64,000 nucleotides of DNA. It comes from Marisa cornuarietis. Its lineage: Eukaryota; Mollusca; Gastropoda; Architaenioglossa; Ampullariidae. Positions 12,746 to 23,600 of the stretch are shown here, one piece after another. The translations under genes and the position numbers were made by a program. The notes below the pieces were generated by a model. It saw nothing but the letters and a program-made list of their open reading frames with translations, had not been told where the DNA came from and searched no databases. The stretch spans positions 930,001 to 994,000 of the forward strand of contig SMMW01000622.1 of assembly GCA_004794655.1 (NCBI GenBank), read 5' to 3'. The first letter of the stretch is position 1. Each line of letters opens with the position of its first letter.

Positions 12746-14051
12746 GAACGAATGTCGTGTACCACTAGGGGGGCATGCGGTCACAGTTTATTTGTATTTT
12801 AAATTACTCGATTTTGATCAATTGATTACTGCGTCTATAAATCTAATGTTACCCTCGATGTGTGAAATGAAGCTGCCCAAGTGGGACATGTACAGCTTGG
12901 GCGCATTAAAACAACTGTAACCTGCACTCCACATAACATTTTGCCGTTTCCACAAACAATACATAGTGTACTTATGACATTTTCAGTGACATGTAACATT
13001 CCACAAGGGTAAACTGTGTCAGAGACATTTATATTTTATTATATTATTGTGAAATTGTTGAAAGTATAATCCCTTTTTCATTTTTGTTCTATAGCGCTCA
13101 ATCGTGTACGATGGTCTTCACGAGATATCTGATGAGAACAAAAAGCTGACAAAGGATCGACTTTATTTCTTCCTGGAATCATGCCATGCTTTTTTTTTTT
13201 AATAATAACACTTTCACTCAATTTGCCCAAATTGAGTGAAACGCTATTTAAAATACAGTTTTTAGTTTGTGTGTCAGAAAACTAGAAAAACTGCAATATA
13301 CTCTAGATTAATGTACATCAACCTAAATAACTGACAACTTATTTTTATAAGAAATATTTAAGAAGGCTAAGAAAAATATTTTCAAAATCCATAAAAAGTT
13401 GGCTGGGTTTTACATGTACCATTAGGCGAACTATATAAAGGGATTCGGGTAGGGTACAAATAGCACTGAGGGTACAGTCGTGACGTAGATATGGGATAGC
13501 AAAAATGAATGGGAGAGAAATAAGCGTGTTTTATTGTCCAACGTAATTTATTAGGTACATCTATGAACTCGATGTTGCAATGTGACTGAGGCATGCTATT
13601 CCGCACTGGAGAACGAAGTTTCTCAAGGTCGGCGTTCTAGTAATTAAAAATATTTAACATATTAATTTAAAAAAATGAAACAAAAAATATTTTGAGATAT
13701 CTATAAATATGGGATGGGCTGGACACTGTGCAAAACATGACTCACTTGCATCTACAGTAGACAAAAAAAGTTCAAAAAATAGTAAGTCTCTTTGCAAAGC
13801 AAAAGCAGGGGAAGTCAGATGTTAACTAAGATGACCTGAGCAAAAAATAAAAACAAAGTTCAATGTGTTATCATCGAATTGTTTGGAAGGGGATGAAGGA
13901 AAGATTCGCAGCATTTATCTTTCGCATAGCGAGAAGAATAGTTCAGCACCAAATCCGAACTATCTGTAATAGACAGTTGACTAGGGTGCTTAAAGATAAG
14001 TTCGAATATTTCCATGATTTTTGTGACAAGGTCAGGCTTGCATCGGATATG
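12746..14051. other. Intergenic spacer, nothing recognised
   Basis: AT-rich sequence left of the gypsy remnant. Short ORFs (for example 13,382-13,606 minus) show no family signature. TTTCACTCAATTTGCCCAAATTGAGTGAAA at about 13,210-13,240 is a perfect-looking hairpin whose role is unknown. Confidence 0.4.
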
Positions 14052-14260
14052 AAGCCTTGAAGTCTTTGTAAGAGCATCCATGGGGAATGTTTAAATCCGG
14101 GTCAAATGGTTTTGTATAGCAGATAAGCAGAGCAGTACTCATAAAAGTAATGGAGCGATGACAGAAAATTGTCCATTAAACTCCAAAAAGGTATTTTGAA
14201 GAGTTTATGAAATGGCACAGTGCTATGCAAAATAATTTACGACATGAAATCTGATTTTGA
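14052..14260. repeat. Direct repeat, left copy, flanking gypsy pol remnant
   Basis: About 209 bp that match 16,126-16,332 in the same orientation at roughly 85-90 percent by eye. Both start AAGCCTTGAAGTCTTTGTAA, share GGTTTTGTATAGCAGATAAG and end AAATCTGATTTTG. The placement on both sides of gypsy coding sequence suggests old LTRs, but clear TG...CA ends and a target duplication were not found. Confidence 0.65.
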
Positions 14261-14559
14261 TCAAACAAATATTGCAACACGTCAAACACCCTGCCCCCTT
14301 ATAATGTTCCAAATAAGCTGTATACAGTATAGCAAAAGCAACTCCCAACCGTAAACACAAAAATATAAAAGCCACAAATCTTTTTATCCGCGAAGCATAA
14401 CTAGCGATAAATCGCGAAACACAGTACTATTTCTCCCCTCCTTTGAGAGTGTCCAGCAGGTGGGGAGAAACTTTACTTTTCGAATTTAAAAAAAAAATGA
14501 TTTCCCAAAGAACATTTATATCAGTCTTTCTATCGAGCGGCAAAGTAATAATTCGGTGG

Positions 14560-16125
14560 ATATCTTGGCGACTAATCCCGGTGCCGCGGAACGTGCCCCG
14601 TTATAAAAGTATGACCGTGGCGCTCACTGATGCAGTACGACTATCGGACTTCACTGCTTCTCACCGTCGAGCTTCAGCAGCACAGTGTCACGTGGACGAA
14701 GTTCATCAAATGGGCGCACTCCGCTACGCTTGTCAACCGTTCTTATAACACTGTTTTGCCTTTACATCGCTCGCTGTTACTGCTACTATATCAAACTGGT
14801 TGGACTCAGTTTCCTTTCACATGCATAACTCTGGTGAGATATATCCATGAGCAGAAATGGTCGTGTTTCTGTATATCAGTAGAGCTATTTTAGTTCCATC
14901 TTGTTTTATGATGTTCTTGACAATCTGAACTGCTCGTTCAACCACTGGATTTCGGAAAATGCAGGCTTGTCGTGACATGTTGAAATCCCCACTTTGGTAT
15001 GAAGTTGTGGAAGTTCCTAGAGTGGAGTGTCTACCATTGTCTGTGACAACATCTGGGATTCCTTGGTGTGCAAACACATTCTTCAAGTGACTGATAACTT
15101 TCGCCAATGTATTGATCTTGAGATGTACAAGCTCAATAAAACGCGAGAAATAATCAACAAGCACAAAGTATGGCAGTTCTTTGAATTCCAGCACGTCTAC
15201 CGTGCACTTCTGGAATACACGCTGAGGTAGCTCTGTTGCTATTAGAGGTTCCTTGTACAGGCTTCATATTCTGGCAATGTCTGCATTCTTCGACAATTCT
15301 CTTATTTCTGCCATCGATACTTGGCCAGCAAACTGCTGCTTTTGCTTTCTCTCTCTCTGCACTTAGAGATCCCCTGATAACGCTCATGTATCTTCTGCAG
15401 GATGCCATTGTGGTGAAGCGGTGCTGCATATCCACGTTCATTACAAGTCGAAGTTCAAGAAAAATATGCCACAGTTGTTGGTGTAGCAACACACCACCGA
15501 TGCCATAACTCTAGGTATCTGAGCTGACAATCGTAAAGTTTACGGGTCGTAGAAACCAAGCGTTGGCGTTAAAGTAAGCAGCTTCTTCCCGTTCGCCATG
15601 GGTCTGACCTACAGGAAGGCCAAGCTCCACCCCTACTCCTTCTCCAGCAGTTGCGTCAGGGGTTGAAGTACTGTTGACAGATTTGACAAACACCGCCCTA
15701 AAGACGTTGATCATACCTAGCTACTCTTCTACTCGGCTACGTTGGTCGGATCTGGCATGGGGATTATCGTTCCAACCTTTCCTACCTCTGATGAAATACC
15801 ATTCCTGCCGATTAAATGGCCCAGAAATTCAATTTCATGCTCCATGAGTTTACATTTCTCGTAATGAAGTTTCAGGTTAGTACTGGAAAGCTTCTTCATA
15901 ACGTTGGCGATGTGCTTCTCGTGACCATGCTTATTCTTATGTACACGAGTGACTCATCCAAACAGCAAATGACGTTGGACTCATCTTTCAGGATAGTTTC
16001 CATAGTTCGCTGGAAGATCTCTGGGACCGAGGATTTACTAAACGCTAGCCCCTTAAAAATATCTTCCACATGAAGATATCAAAATACAAAGCTTCGCAGA
16101 ATCTTGAGCAAGGTAAATCTGGTCT
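14560..16125 (-). pseudogene. Decayed Ty3/gypsy pol: reverse transcriptase fragment and integrase
   Basis: Read on the minus strand from right to left. Reverse transcriptase pieces (about 16,125-15,780) include QDSAKLCILISSCGR, VPEIFQRTMETILKDES, a CLDESLV segment where YxDD-LV is expected, and EIEFLGHLIGRNGIS. Next comes the integrase zinc-binding region with CRHCQNMK (about 15,490-15,240), then the integrase core (YFVLVDYFSRFIEL, VVTDNGR; 15,194-14,817), then a C-terminal DTVLLKLDGEKQW piece (about 14,690). RNase H and everything upstream (gag, protease) are missing, and the frame is broken several times. The RT begins exactly where the right direct repeat ends, which suggests a deletion joined to the LTR. 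The copy is inactive. Confidence 0.8.
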
Positions 16126-16332
16126 AAGCCTTGAAGTCTTTGTAAAGCGTCCATGTGGAATTGTTAAATCCGGATCAAATGGTTTTGTATAGCAGATAAG
16201 CAGAGCAGTAGTCGTAAAAGTTATGGAGCGATGACAGAAAATTGTCCATCAAAATCCAAATAAGTATTTGAAGAGACTGTGAAATGACACAGAGCTATGC
16301 ATAATAATTTAGGAAAGGAAATCTGATTTTGG
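16126..16332. repeat. Direct repeat, right copy, flanking gypsy pol remnant
   Basis: Partner of 14,052-14,260, about 2.07 kb apart start to start. It directly abuts the truncated reverse transcriptase. It is probably the 5' LTR of a minus-strand element, by position only. Confidence 0.65.
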
Positions 16333-17586
16333 TTAAATCGCCCATTAATATTAACATTTAACCAAAATATTACAGCCATTACATTTGCATACAGTTAATA
16401 ATAAATGCCAATATCGTTAAATACCTTCTTAAGGGCATGAGACATTTTGAACGGTCACTCGATTGTTTTATGGCCCATTTTGCTCACCGCTCACACATCG
16501 CTTGTCATAGTACGTGGCATCATAATAAGTTGAACAATACTAGACTGTGGTCTCTCTCTATATATACATATATATTCAAAACACAATATTATTTTAACTA
16601 CAGCTTGTTTTGGAAGGTCTTTCCATCTTGTTTCACGTGAAAGAAATTACTAAAAAGCAAAGGATTTAATTAGCTAATTTGTTCAAATGTGGGATGTACA
16701 TATTGCAACTGCGGCTCGCGACCAGGTGCAGAAAGATGTCGTTTATTTGAGCAGTAGAATTCTCTTTCCACAAGCAAGATTTTTTTTCAGAAAAGCCTTT
16801 TGAATTATTTTACTACGTTAGACACAGGGGACAAAATCACAAGTCTTATCACACAAAGCACTGTGTTTTCATGCAGATTCTGACTAGTGACTAACCGCCA
16901 TCTCAGCATCTGTGACGGCAGAAACATCTGAGGACACAGTGTCCTGGACACTGGCACCCATTTTTAAATATACATTTTATTTAAACACGCTGTTTCACGC
17001 AAAAGACAGGGACGCAAGGTGCGTTTTGGATTGTATTTGGGCATGTTTATTGCGTTTTTACAAAGCCCAAAGTGTGACCCAATAATATTTGGCTTGCTTT
17101 TCATTTTTAAAAAACAACGCTGAAAATTAAAAAGGCATCACTTTTCTGTATACTACTACGTACTTAGTCCTTTTAGCTTGAAAGCTTATCAAAAAAATCA
17201 AAGAAGATAAGTACAACGATGGTAACAATCGTTCCTTTCCCTTTCCCATTTCCTTCTCCAAATTCAAACGTTGGTTCTACCATATTATAAGCCTTTGCCT
17301 GCGGTACAATTCCTTTATATTGTTAGCAAAACATTCAAATATTTTAGAAAATCCTACGATTGTGTGTACGATTGTCATCAGTTATTTATTGCCACCAAAA
17401 GGAAAAAGCTGGTATGAAATGGTCAATGACCTACATGCACTGAGCGCATGACAGTTATCGCGTGTCAAGAGTTCAGCTCGAGTGCTGTAGATAGTTACAG
17501 ATCAGTTAACAAAAGGATGATAGTTCATTTCAGATTAATTCCCGGGTCAGCTACCTGCACCGACAGCCGTTCGTCCATTAGTCCCA

Positions 17587-17590
<4 letters not shown>
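16333..17590. other. Intergenic spacer, nothing recognised
   Basis: AT-rich sequence with a short TATATACATATATAT patch at about 16,560. No coding, RNA or transposon signature was identified. Confidence 0.4.
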
Positions 17591-17649
<59 letters not shown>

Positions 17650-17675
17650 ACAGAGAGAGAGAGAAAAAAAAAAGA
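17591..17675. repeat. (GT)n microsatellite followed by GA and A tracts
   Basis: About 25 GT units (to 17,647), then GAGACAGAGAGAGAGAG and an A run. The overlapping all-Cys-Val or His-Thr reading frames are artefacts of the repeat. Confidence 0.95.
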
Positions 17676-18109
17676 CTCGCACCGGCTGACAGTAAGTCTT
17701 TTACTGACAATTCTTTTTAGTGTTTAGGTCTGTGAGTGGGTGTGACCCTATTTAGTTATATTCTTACTTTCATATAGTGCATGCACACTTGTGATTGTCT
17801 TCTTCAAATGCAAAGGGTCGACACGGCGTTAGACAATAAAGAGCAAGGAGGATTGTTTCTATCGTGTCTGATATGGCGTCTAGCGGATTCTTATGATCTG
17901 GTCCACGAGCGTACTGAGCGGCGGACAGAGAACTGAGAAAGCAGCGGTGTTGGTGTTAGTTGGGGACGAGGTGGATGGGGCAGCTAGGCACAGGTATCAA
18001 GAGCACAGTGCAAATCTAAACAGAAATTCTTCCAACAGAAGAACTGGAGGAAGTTTTACTCATTCGTTTATTCATTCAGCTGGTATCAGTTGAACGGGTT
18101 ATGCTGGTT

Positions 18110-18764
18110 TACCGTTACTAGTCGTCGGGAGGAATAAATGAATAGACGCAGCAGCTGACAAAGCTTCCCACTTGCCTGTCATGAGGTCTTGGATGTTATC
18201 CGGCTCAGCCTGGTTATTGCTGCCGTCGCTGGTCATATCCTGATGCGGATGCCTGTAGTACAGCTGCCATTCTCGGAAAGTACTTAAAGCAGTTGCTTTG
18301 TTGTTGGTGTTAACCAACTTTGCTCCTTGGGTGCCCAGATTTGCTCCTGTCTGTGCTGGTCTTCATTCCATATGCATTGGCACTGTTTGTCAGTCTGTTG
18401 ATGTAACAGGGTGGGATGAGGTTCGCTCTCAGTCTCACCACAATGATAACACAACACCGTCGTGGGTTCAGATTTACTAGCGCGTCAGAGGGTATGTCTG
18501 ACTAGGCGAAAGCATATACATCAAGCTCTAACAACTCCTTGGTGGGGCGATCCTCCCACCTCTCTTCTCTCCGTTCGACTCCCCTCTCTTCTCCCTCTCT
18601 CACCCTCTTATCCCCCTCATACCCGACTTTTCTAGAAGCCCTGTCCTTGTTACTAGGCGACCCCCTTCCGCTCTCCTTCGGCCGGGTCGCCATTCGGCCA
18701 GTGGTTTTCCCCAACCCCCTCCCACTCTCTTTCGGTCACAAGGTATGTCACCTACCTTTCTATC

Positions 18765-18825
<61 letters not shown>

Positions 18826-19560
18826 AATGCGTGTGTGTACCTGTGTCTGTGCGTGCCATACCCCATACTACTATATTGATATACCTTAATAATGTTGTAG
18901 ATAGCAGGATGCGACAGTTGAAGATATGTTCACTTGAGCTTCTGCATGATCCGAAGCCAGCCTGCACTTCTGCTTATAGTTCCTCAACGGTGGTGTTTAT
19001 GCGATTCAGTATTACTTTCAGCATCTCTTTGGTTGAATGGCCAATTAGACTTATGGTTCTGTAGTTTTGGAACTGCTCACCATTTACTTTCTTTGGAAAG
19101 GGCGTGACAAGTGACTGCGTCCATATTTCGGACCATTCCTTGCGTTTCCAGATTCTTTAACATAGAGTAGTGAGGACTGTTTTATCTTCTTCACAGTTCC
19201 CTTGCAGCTGGTACATCGTCATCCCCATCAGATGACTTTTTTTTTCTTCAGACCGCGTACAGCTCTCTCGACAGACTCGCTGATTCAAGTATGACTGCTT
19301 TGGAGAACACTGACGTCTGTCCGTAGCTGAAATCAGACGTGTCGTTCGATCCGTCGTATTAGTACAGCAGTGCTTTCTATGAGAAGGTGGTCACTGCATG
19401 CTGTCTTTTCGGTGACTGAAGTCATGTACGTGTTGATCTGAAGTCGTGGTGATGGTCTACAGTAGTTGGTAGGCCTGCTTGCTGTCACCTATAGTGTCCC
19501 TCCTCTACGGTTTGACGCTGTTCCTTAATCCAGTTCTACTTAGGTGCCTTCGTCTACCTT
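18110..19560 (-). mobile_element. Shattered LINE reverse-transcriptase copy
   Basis: Minus-strand fragments in LINE order. About 19,540-19,200 has WIKEQRQTVEE and SSDGDDDVPA. About 19,200-18,870 has PKLQNH/YRTISLIGH-type motifs, then EVQAGFGSCRSSSEHIFNCR (the AGFR-GRST-EQI region). About 18,420-18,340 parallels the NACGMEI-TEKSKV region of the LINE at 39.1 kb. The copy ends in a tail, ALSAAASIHLFLPTTSNG, at about 18,190-18,110. The RT palm is missing, and an (TG)n array sits where it should be. It appears to be the same family as 38,480-39,260. Confidence 0.72.
18767..18824. repeat. (TG)n microsatellite
   Basis: About 29 TG units inside the LINE remnant, between its RT-front and tail fragments. 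Confidence 0.95.
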
Positions 19561-20500
19561 TCTGACGTCACAGTTCACTAGTGGCTTAGGAAGATGCTCG
19601 GCTTTGGGGGGGGGGGGTTGGGCAAGCTCCATGCTGACAATAAATAACGTTCACATTCTTGCCTTCCCAGCATCTTTTTTTTTTGGGGGGGGGGCGGCTG
19701 CCCCTCTTGCCGACCCCCACCCCTCGGTTCCTACGCCACTGTTCACCACTTTGTCTCTGGAATCTGCTTTAATTCTTTCTTCAAGGCTCTTCTTTGGTCA
19801 CAGAGACTGTTGAAAGTAAATCCTGTCTACGTCCAGTTCGCCATGTTTAGGTTGCGAATTTACCCTCTTAATTTGGGGCCTCCAAAGAAGGGATGTGAAG
19901 AGCACGCTACGCTCCATATGGCCCGACGAGTACCTGTTGTGGAAATTGAGAACGGGACGGTAAAGTGTGAGGATTGTGAGGGCTGCAGCCAGCGATTACA
20001 CATATAATGTCTTAGTTCAGACTGCCTGTATTCCTTGCTGTTTTTCGTGTGTTCTGAAGAAATGTGTTGAAAAGGTTTATGAGAGTCCGGCACGAAGGTA
20101 CGTCAGGGTTTGTGAAGCGAACACAATTCAACATCGAAGACTGTGCGATATTTTATTTTTAAACATAACTGTTTTCAGAGATTATCTGAGACAATGAATT
20201 GTATAAGAATTTTTTTCACTCAAAACCTTTCAAAGCACCTTTCTCTCTTAATTATAATACAGTTCGTACATCATCTGCTTTTTACTTTTTCCTGTTTATA
20301 TTATCTTTATTTTTTTTGTTGAGGCATTTCATTTTTATAATTTTTATATACAATATACTATAACACCTATAACTGGAAAACTAAATTATTTTAGTCTGAA
20401 AAGCGTTGTTTCATACTAAAAAAGATATCTCATTTTGAAAATGAGCAGCGACAGCCTAAGGAAAGGGGAAACCACTAGCAAACTCAGAATAAGCTCCCTT
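19561..20500. other. Spacer upstream of LUC7L with G-tracts
   Basis: Contains G runs of about 12 at 19,606 and about 10 at 19,685, the latter after a T run. No gene was recognised; the short ORFs at 19.5-20.2 kb lack family features. Confidence 0.4.
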
Positions 20501-20624
20501 TTGTAGCATCGCGTCACGTCCGCAGCCATCTTGTGCAAGTTGGACGTTGCATCCGAGAAGGCGAAAAATTTTATTTAGCCAAATCCACAGTATACTAGTG
20601 TTTTGTTCTGAAATTATTTCCAGA
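20501..20624 (+). promoter_or_regulatory. LUC7L 5' UTR / core promoter region with YY1-like motif
   Basis: TAGCATCGCGTCACGTCCGC, then GCCATCTTG (20,525-20,533), matches the core of the YY1 element often found at start sites of housekeeping genes. A CGTCACGTC stretch (CRE-like half sites) lies just upstream. No TATA box. The transcription start is not determined. Confidence 0.4.
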
Positions 20625-23600
20625 ATGTCAGCTCACGATCAAGTTCGAGCTATGCTCGACGAGTTAATGGGAACAGCCCGTGATGGTAAGCGAAAATGTT
20701 ATAGCCATCCAGTGTGAATGAATGCAAAAATCAAAGCTGAGAATGGATTTCGGGCACACTATACTAACGCACAATCGTGACAGTGTTCGTAAGTGTGGAG
20801 CAAGGTTTAAATATCCGTCTCGTTTGTTGGTGGAGGGTGCGTTTAAACCAATGTATTAAGAAGACTATGCTAGCCAACCATTTGTAGACTAATTAAGACG
20901 CCCAACATGGCGATCACAGGATGTCGATGGCTTGATCTTTCTGTTAAAATACTCAGCACCTTGCCAGCTTAAATCTGACGATATCCACAGAAACGGCTAT
21001 CATACATTGTACGAGGAATTCGTAAAAAACTAATAATACATTCGGCGGCCATTATGGGATACCAGTAGGCGAAGGTACGCAGACAATCTGATGTCAATCC
21101 GTATCTGTCATCTGCTTCGATACCCGGGTATTTTAACTGGATGATCCAGTCAAATATTTTTTGCATTTGAAAGTAATATAGAATTAGTTTGCCGGGTAAC
21201 CACTGTACACCTGTGTAGGAGTAAAGACATGGTTTGCCACAAAGCATCTTCTCACTTATACTGATATGCATGATTGCATCAAGCAGTGCTCAGGATACAT
21301 TCGAAACATGAAACACCCACACACAATCCATTTTACAGATTCACTGATTTGCCAGAAATTTGATTTTTCAGATTTAATTTTTGAACACCTGTTTATGTAG
21401 CAGGAGCTGGTAGCAAGATTATAACTTTCATTGTGCATTAATTAAAACTTCTGTTTGTTGTAGCTTAAATGTAGTTTAAATGAGGTTTGATTGAATTTCA
21501 TTTTCTAGATCTACAAATCTACTCTAGGTCTACGCATACACACATATGAGTGTAAGCTCACTGCTTCCTCCAAGATCAAAGTGTAGTGTGCAAAAATGAA
21601 CAACTGATTGATGATTTATTATTAGCTTATTAGACATTATCCATTCAGTAAATGGCACATTCATTTCTTGTTCAATTTAGGGCAATTTAAGTGCAAAATT
21701 CTTTGGCCATATGGTGCTTAAAATGAAGCTAGTTAAGCATTTTTGCATACAGCAGCTTGCTAGAAATTCGGCATCACATTTTGATTCAAGTAATCTATGT
21801 TTAACAGTCATAGTCAAATTATTCTTTTAGACTTTTAACAATGCAATCAATGACAAAAGGTCCTGTAAAAAATGATTTAAGCTCCCAATACTGCATATAG
21901 CATTTGAAATAAATAACCGGTCTATGGATGGTCAGAGTGTAATCAGTATTTGTTTTTAAAGTAACTGCCTCTCCATAGCTGCCTTCTTTGGCTTCCTTGT
22001 CTTTTATATGTGCTGAATAAAGATATGTTGCACCTTGTGCTATTTCTTCCTTGATTTGATCTTGCAGCACTATATCACATCTTACACCCTAGTTCTTTAT
22101 TTTTCCCTTGATCTTAAAGTCCTGTGACTTTTTTAATACTTCATATATCTCAGCTACAAAGTAGGCGTAACAAGAAAACATTAGCCATTATGAAAAATAT
22201 TTATTGTGGATTTGGACGTCATTCTCCCACATTTCCCCCTCCTACCATTTACAAAATGGAGAGAAATTGTACTTTGCGCATGCATGCATGTATGTCAGTA
22301 TGAGGCCTGTAAGGTTGACGTCATCACCTGCGAGTGACTTCCGTTAGTTGGGGTAAACAAACCCGCCCACGAAGCCGCCAGCTTCGTGAGATTCGAAAAC
22401 TATAAGACCAAGACATTATTGAGCTAGTGTTAAAAAATCTGAATGCGCCAGATGCTAAATATGGAAATAAAGTAGTAAGTCATTCGCATTTTTGTTCATT
22501 GTTAAAAGTCCATGTGTGCTAGTTCTGTTACTTATCCAAGTGCAAAACTATGTCAGTTATGTTTACAACAGGTGACGGATGAGTCGCCTATACCGAAATC
22601 ACTGGATCAATTCTTTAACAACGCCTTTGCACCATGGGTCCTCATTAAGCTCATATTCATATTAGTCTAACTCTGTGGTATATAAAGATGATAATATTTT
22701 ATACTATGATATAAATATCGTACTTAAAAGATGTATATTATCCATCCTGTTTTGTGGAAAAATATGTGGTGACAAAAATCGATGAACTGAATTGTAGATG
22801 TAAGGTCTATAACTTTGTGTATTCTTGTTTTGTACTTTTAACAAACATTGACAATCAATATAAATTTAATATAGGATTATTTATAGTTCATCACAGTTTA
22901 GATTGTCATATATATGCATACAAATCAAGATATATATATATATACACAGGGAAACACTAAGATAGAACCCTGACTTTTAACCTACTGTAATTAAAACTGA
23001 CCCATGGATTCCAGAAGTTTGTAAGTGGTGGATGAACATTCAATTATAATATTATAATCTTAAAATTAATTGTAAAAAATGATATAAGACAGGAGTACAA
23101 ATTTTCTCTAAAAATAACTGATGATTTTAATAGTCCTAATGCTTAACTTTAAGGAAGAAAAATTCATAAGCCTTATCAAAACCAAAAACAAAATGGTTAT
23201 TTTATCCTAACTGCAGGATTAAAACAGATGGGAACTAAGTTCCAGGCTTCTTTCCAAACATCTTTTAACATTTCCTAGACAGCTATACTTTTACAATAGA
23301 ACATAAAAACAGTACATTGATGATATATGATTTAAAGGAGATCTGTAGCATCATGAGATGCTGCTCTTTCTGTCAAACAATACTAGTGATAATTAAAAAA
23401 AACTGACAAACATCTATACGTGTAAATGAATATCTTGATGAAGATCTATGTGTTTCTATCAACCAGTGTGTGTGTGTTGCGCTGAGTGACGTGTGTTGCG
23501 CTGAGTGACGTGTGTGTGTGCATATGCAAAAGTAAGAGACAAGCAGCATAAAAGTGCTAAGTAAAAAACAAGCTAAAAATATCTTTTCAGAAGTAACCAT

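Noticed and set aside
17448..17710. Open frames of repeated Cys-Val or His-Thr at the TG arrays (also 18.6-19.0, 57.2-57.6, 58.0-58.3 and 59.0 kb)
   Set aside because: They are translations of dinucleotide microsatellites. Only the exon at 59,094-59,234 is real coding sequence.
21819..22070. 83-codon minus-strand frame (LQDQIKEEIAQGATYLYSAHIK)
   Set aside because: Looks mildly protein-like but lacks a partner exon, a start context or a family match. It lies in LUC7L intron 1 and was left unannotated.
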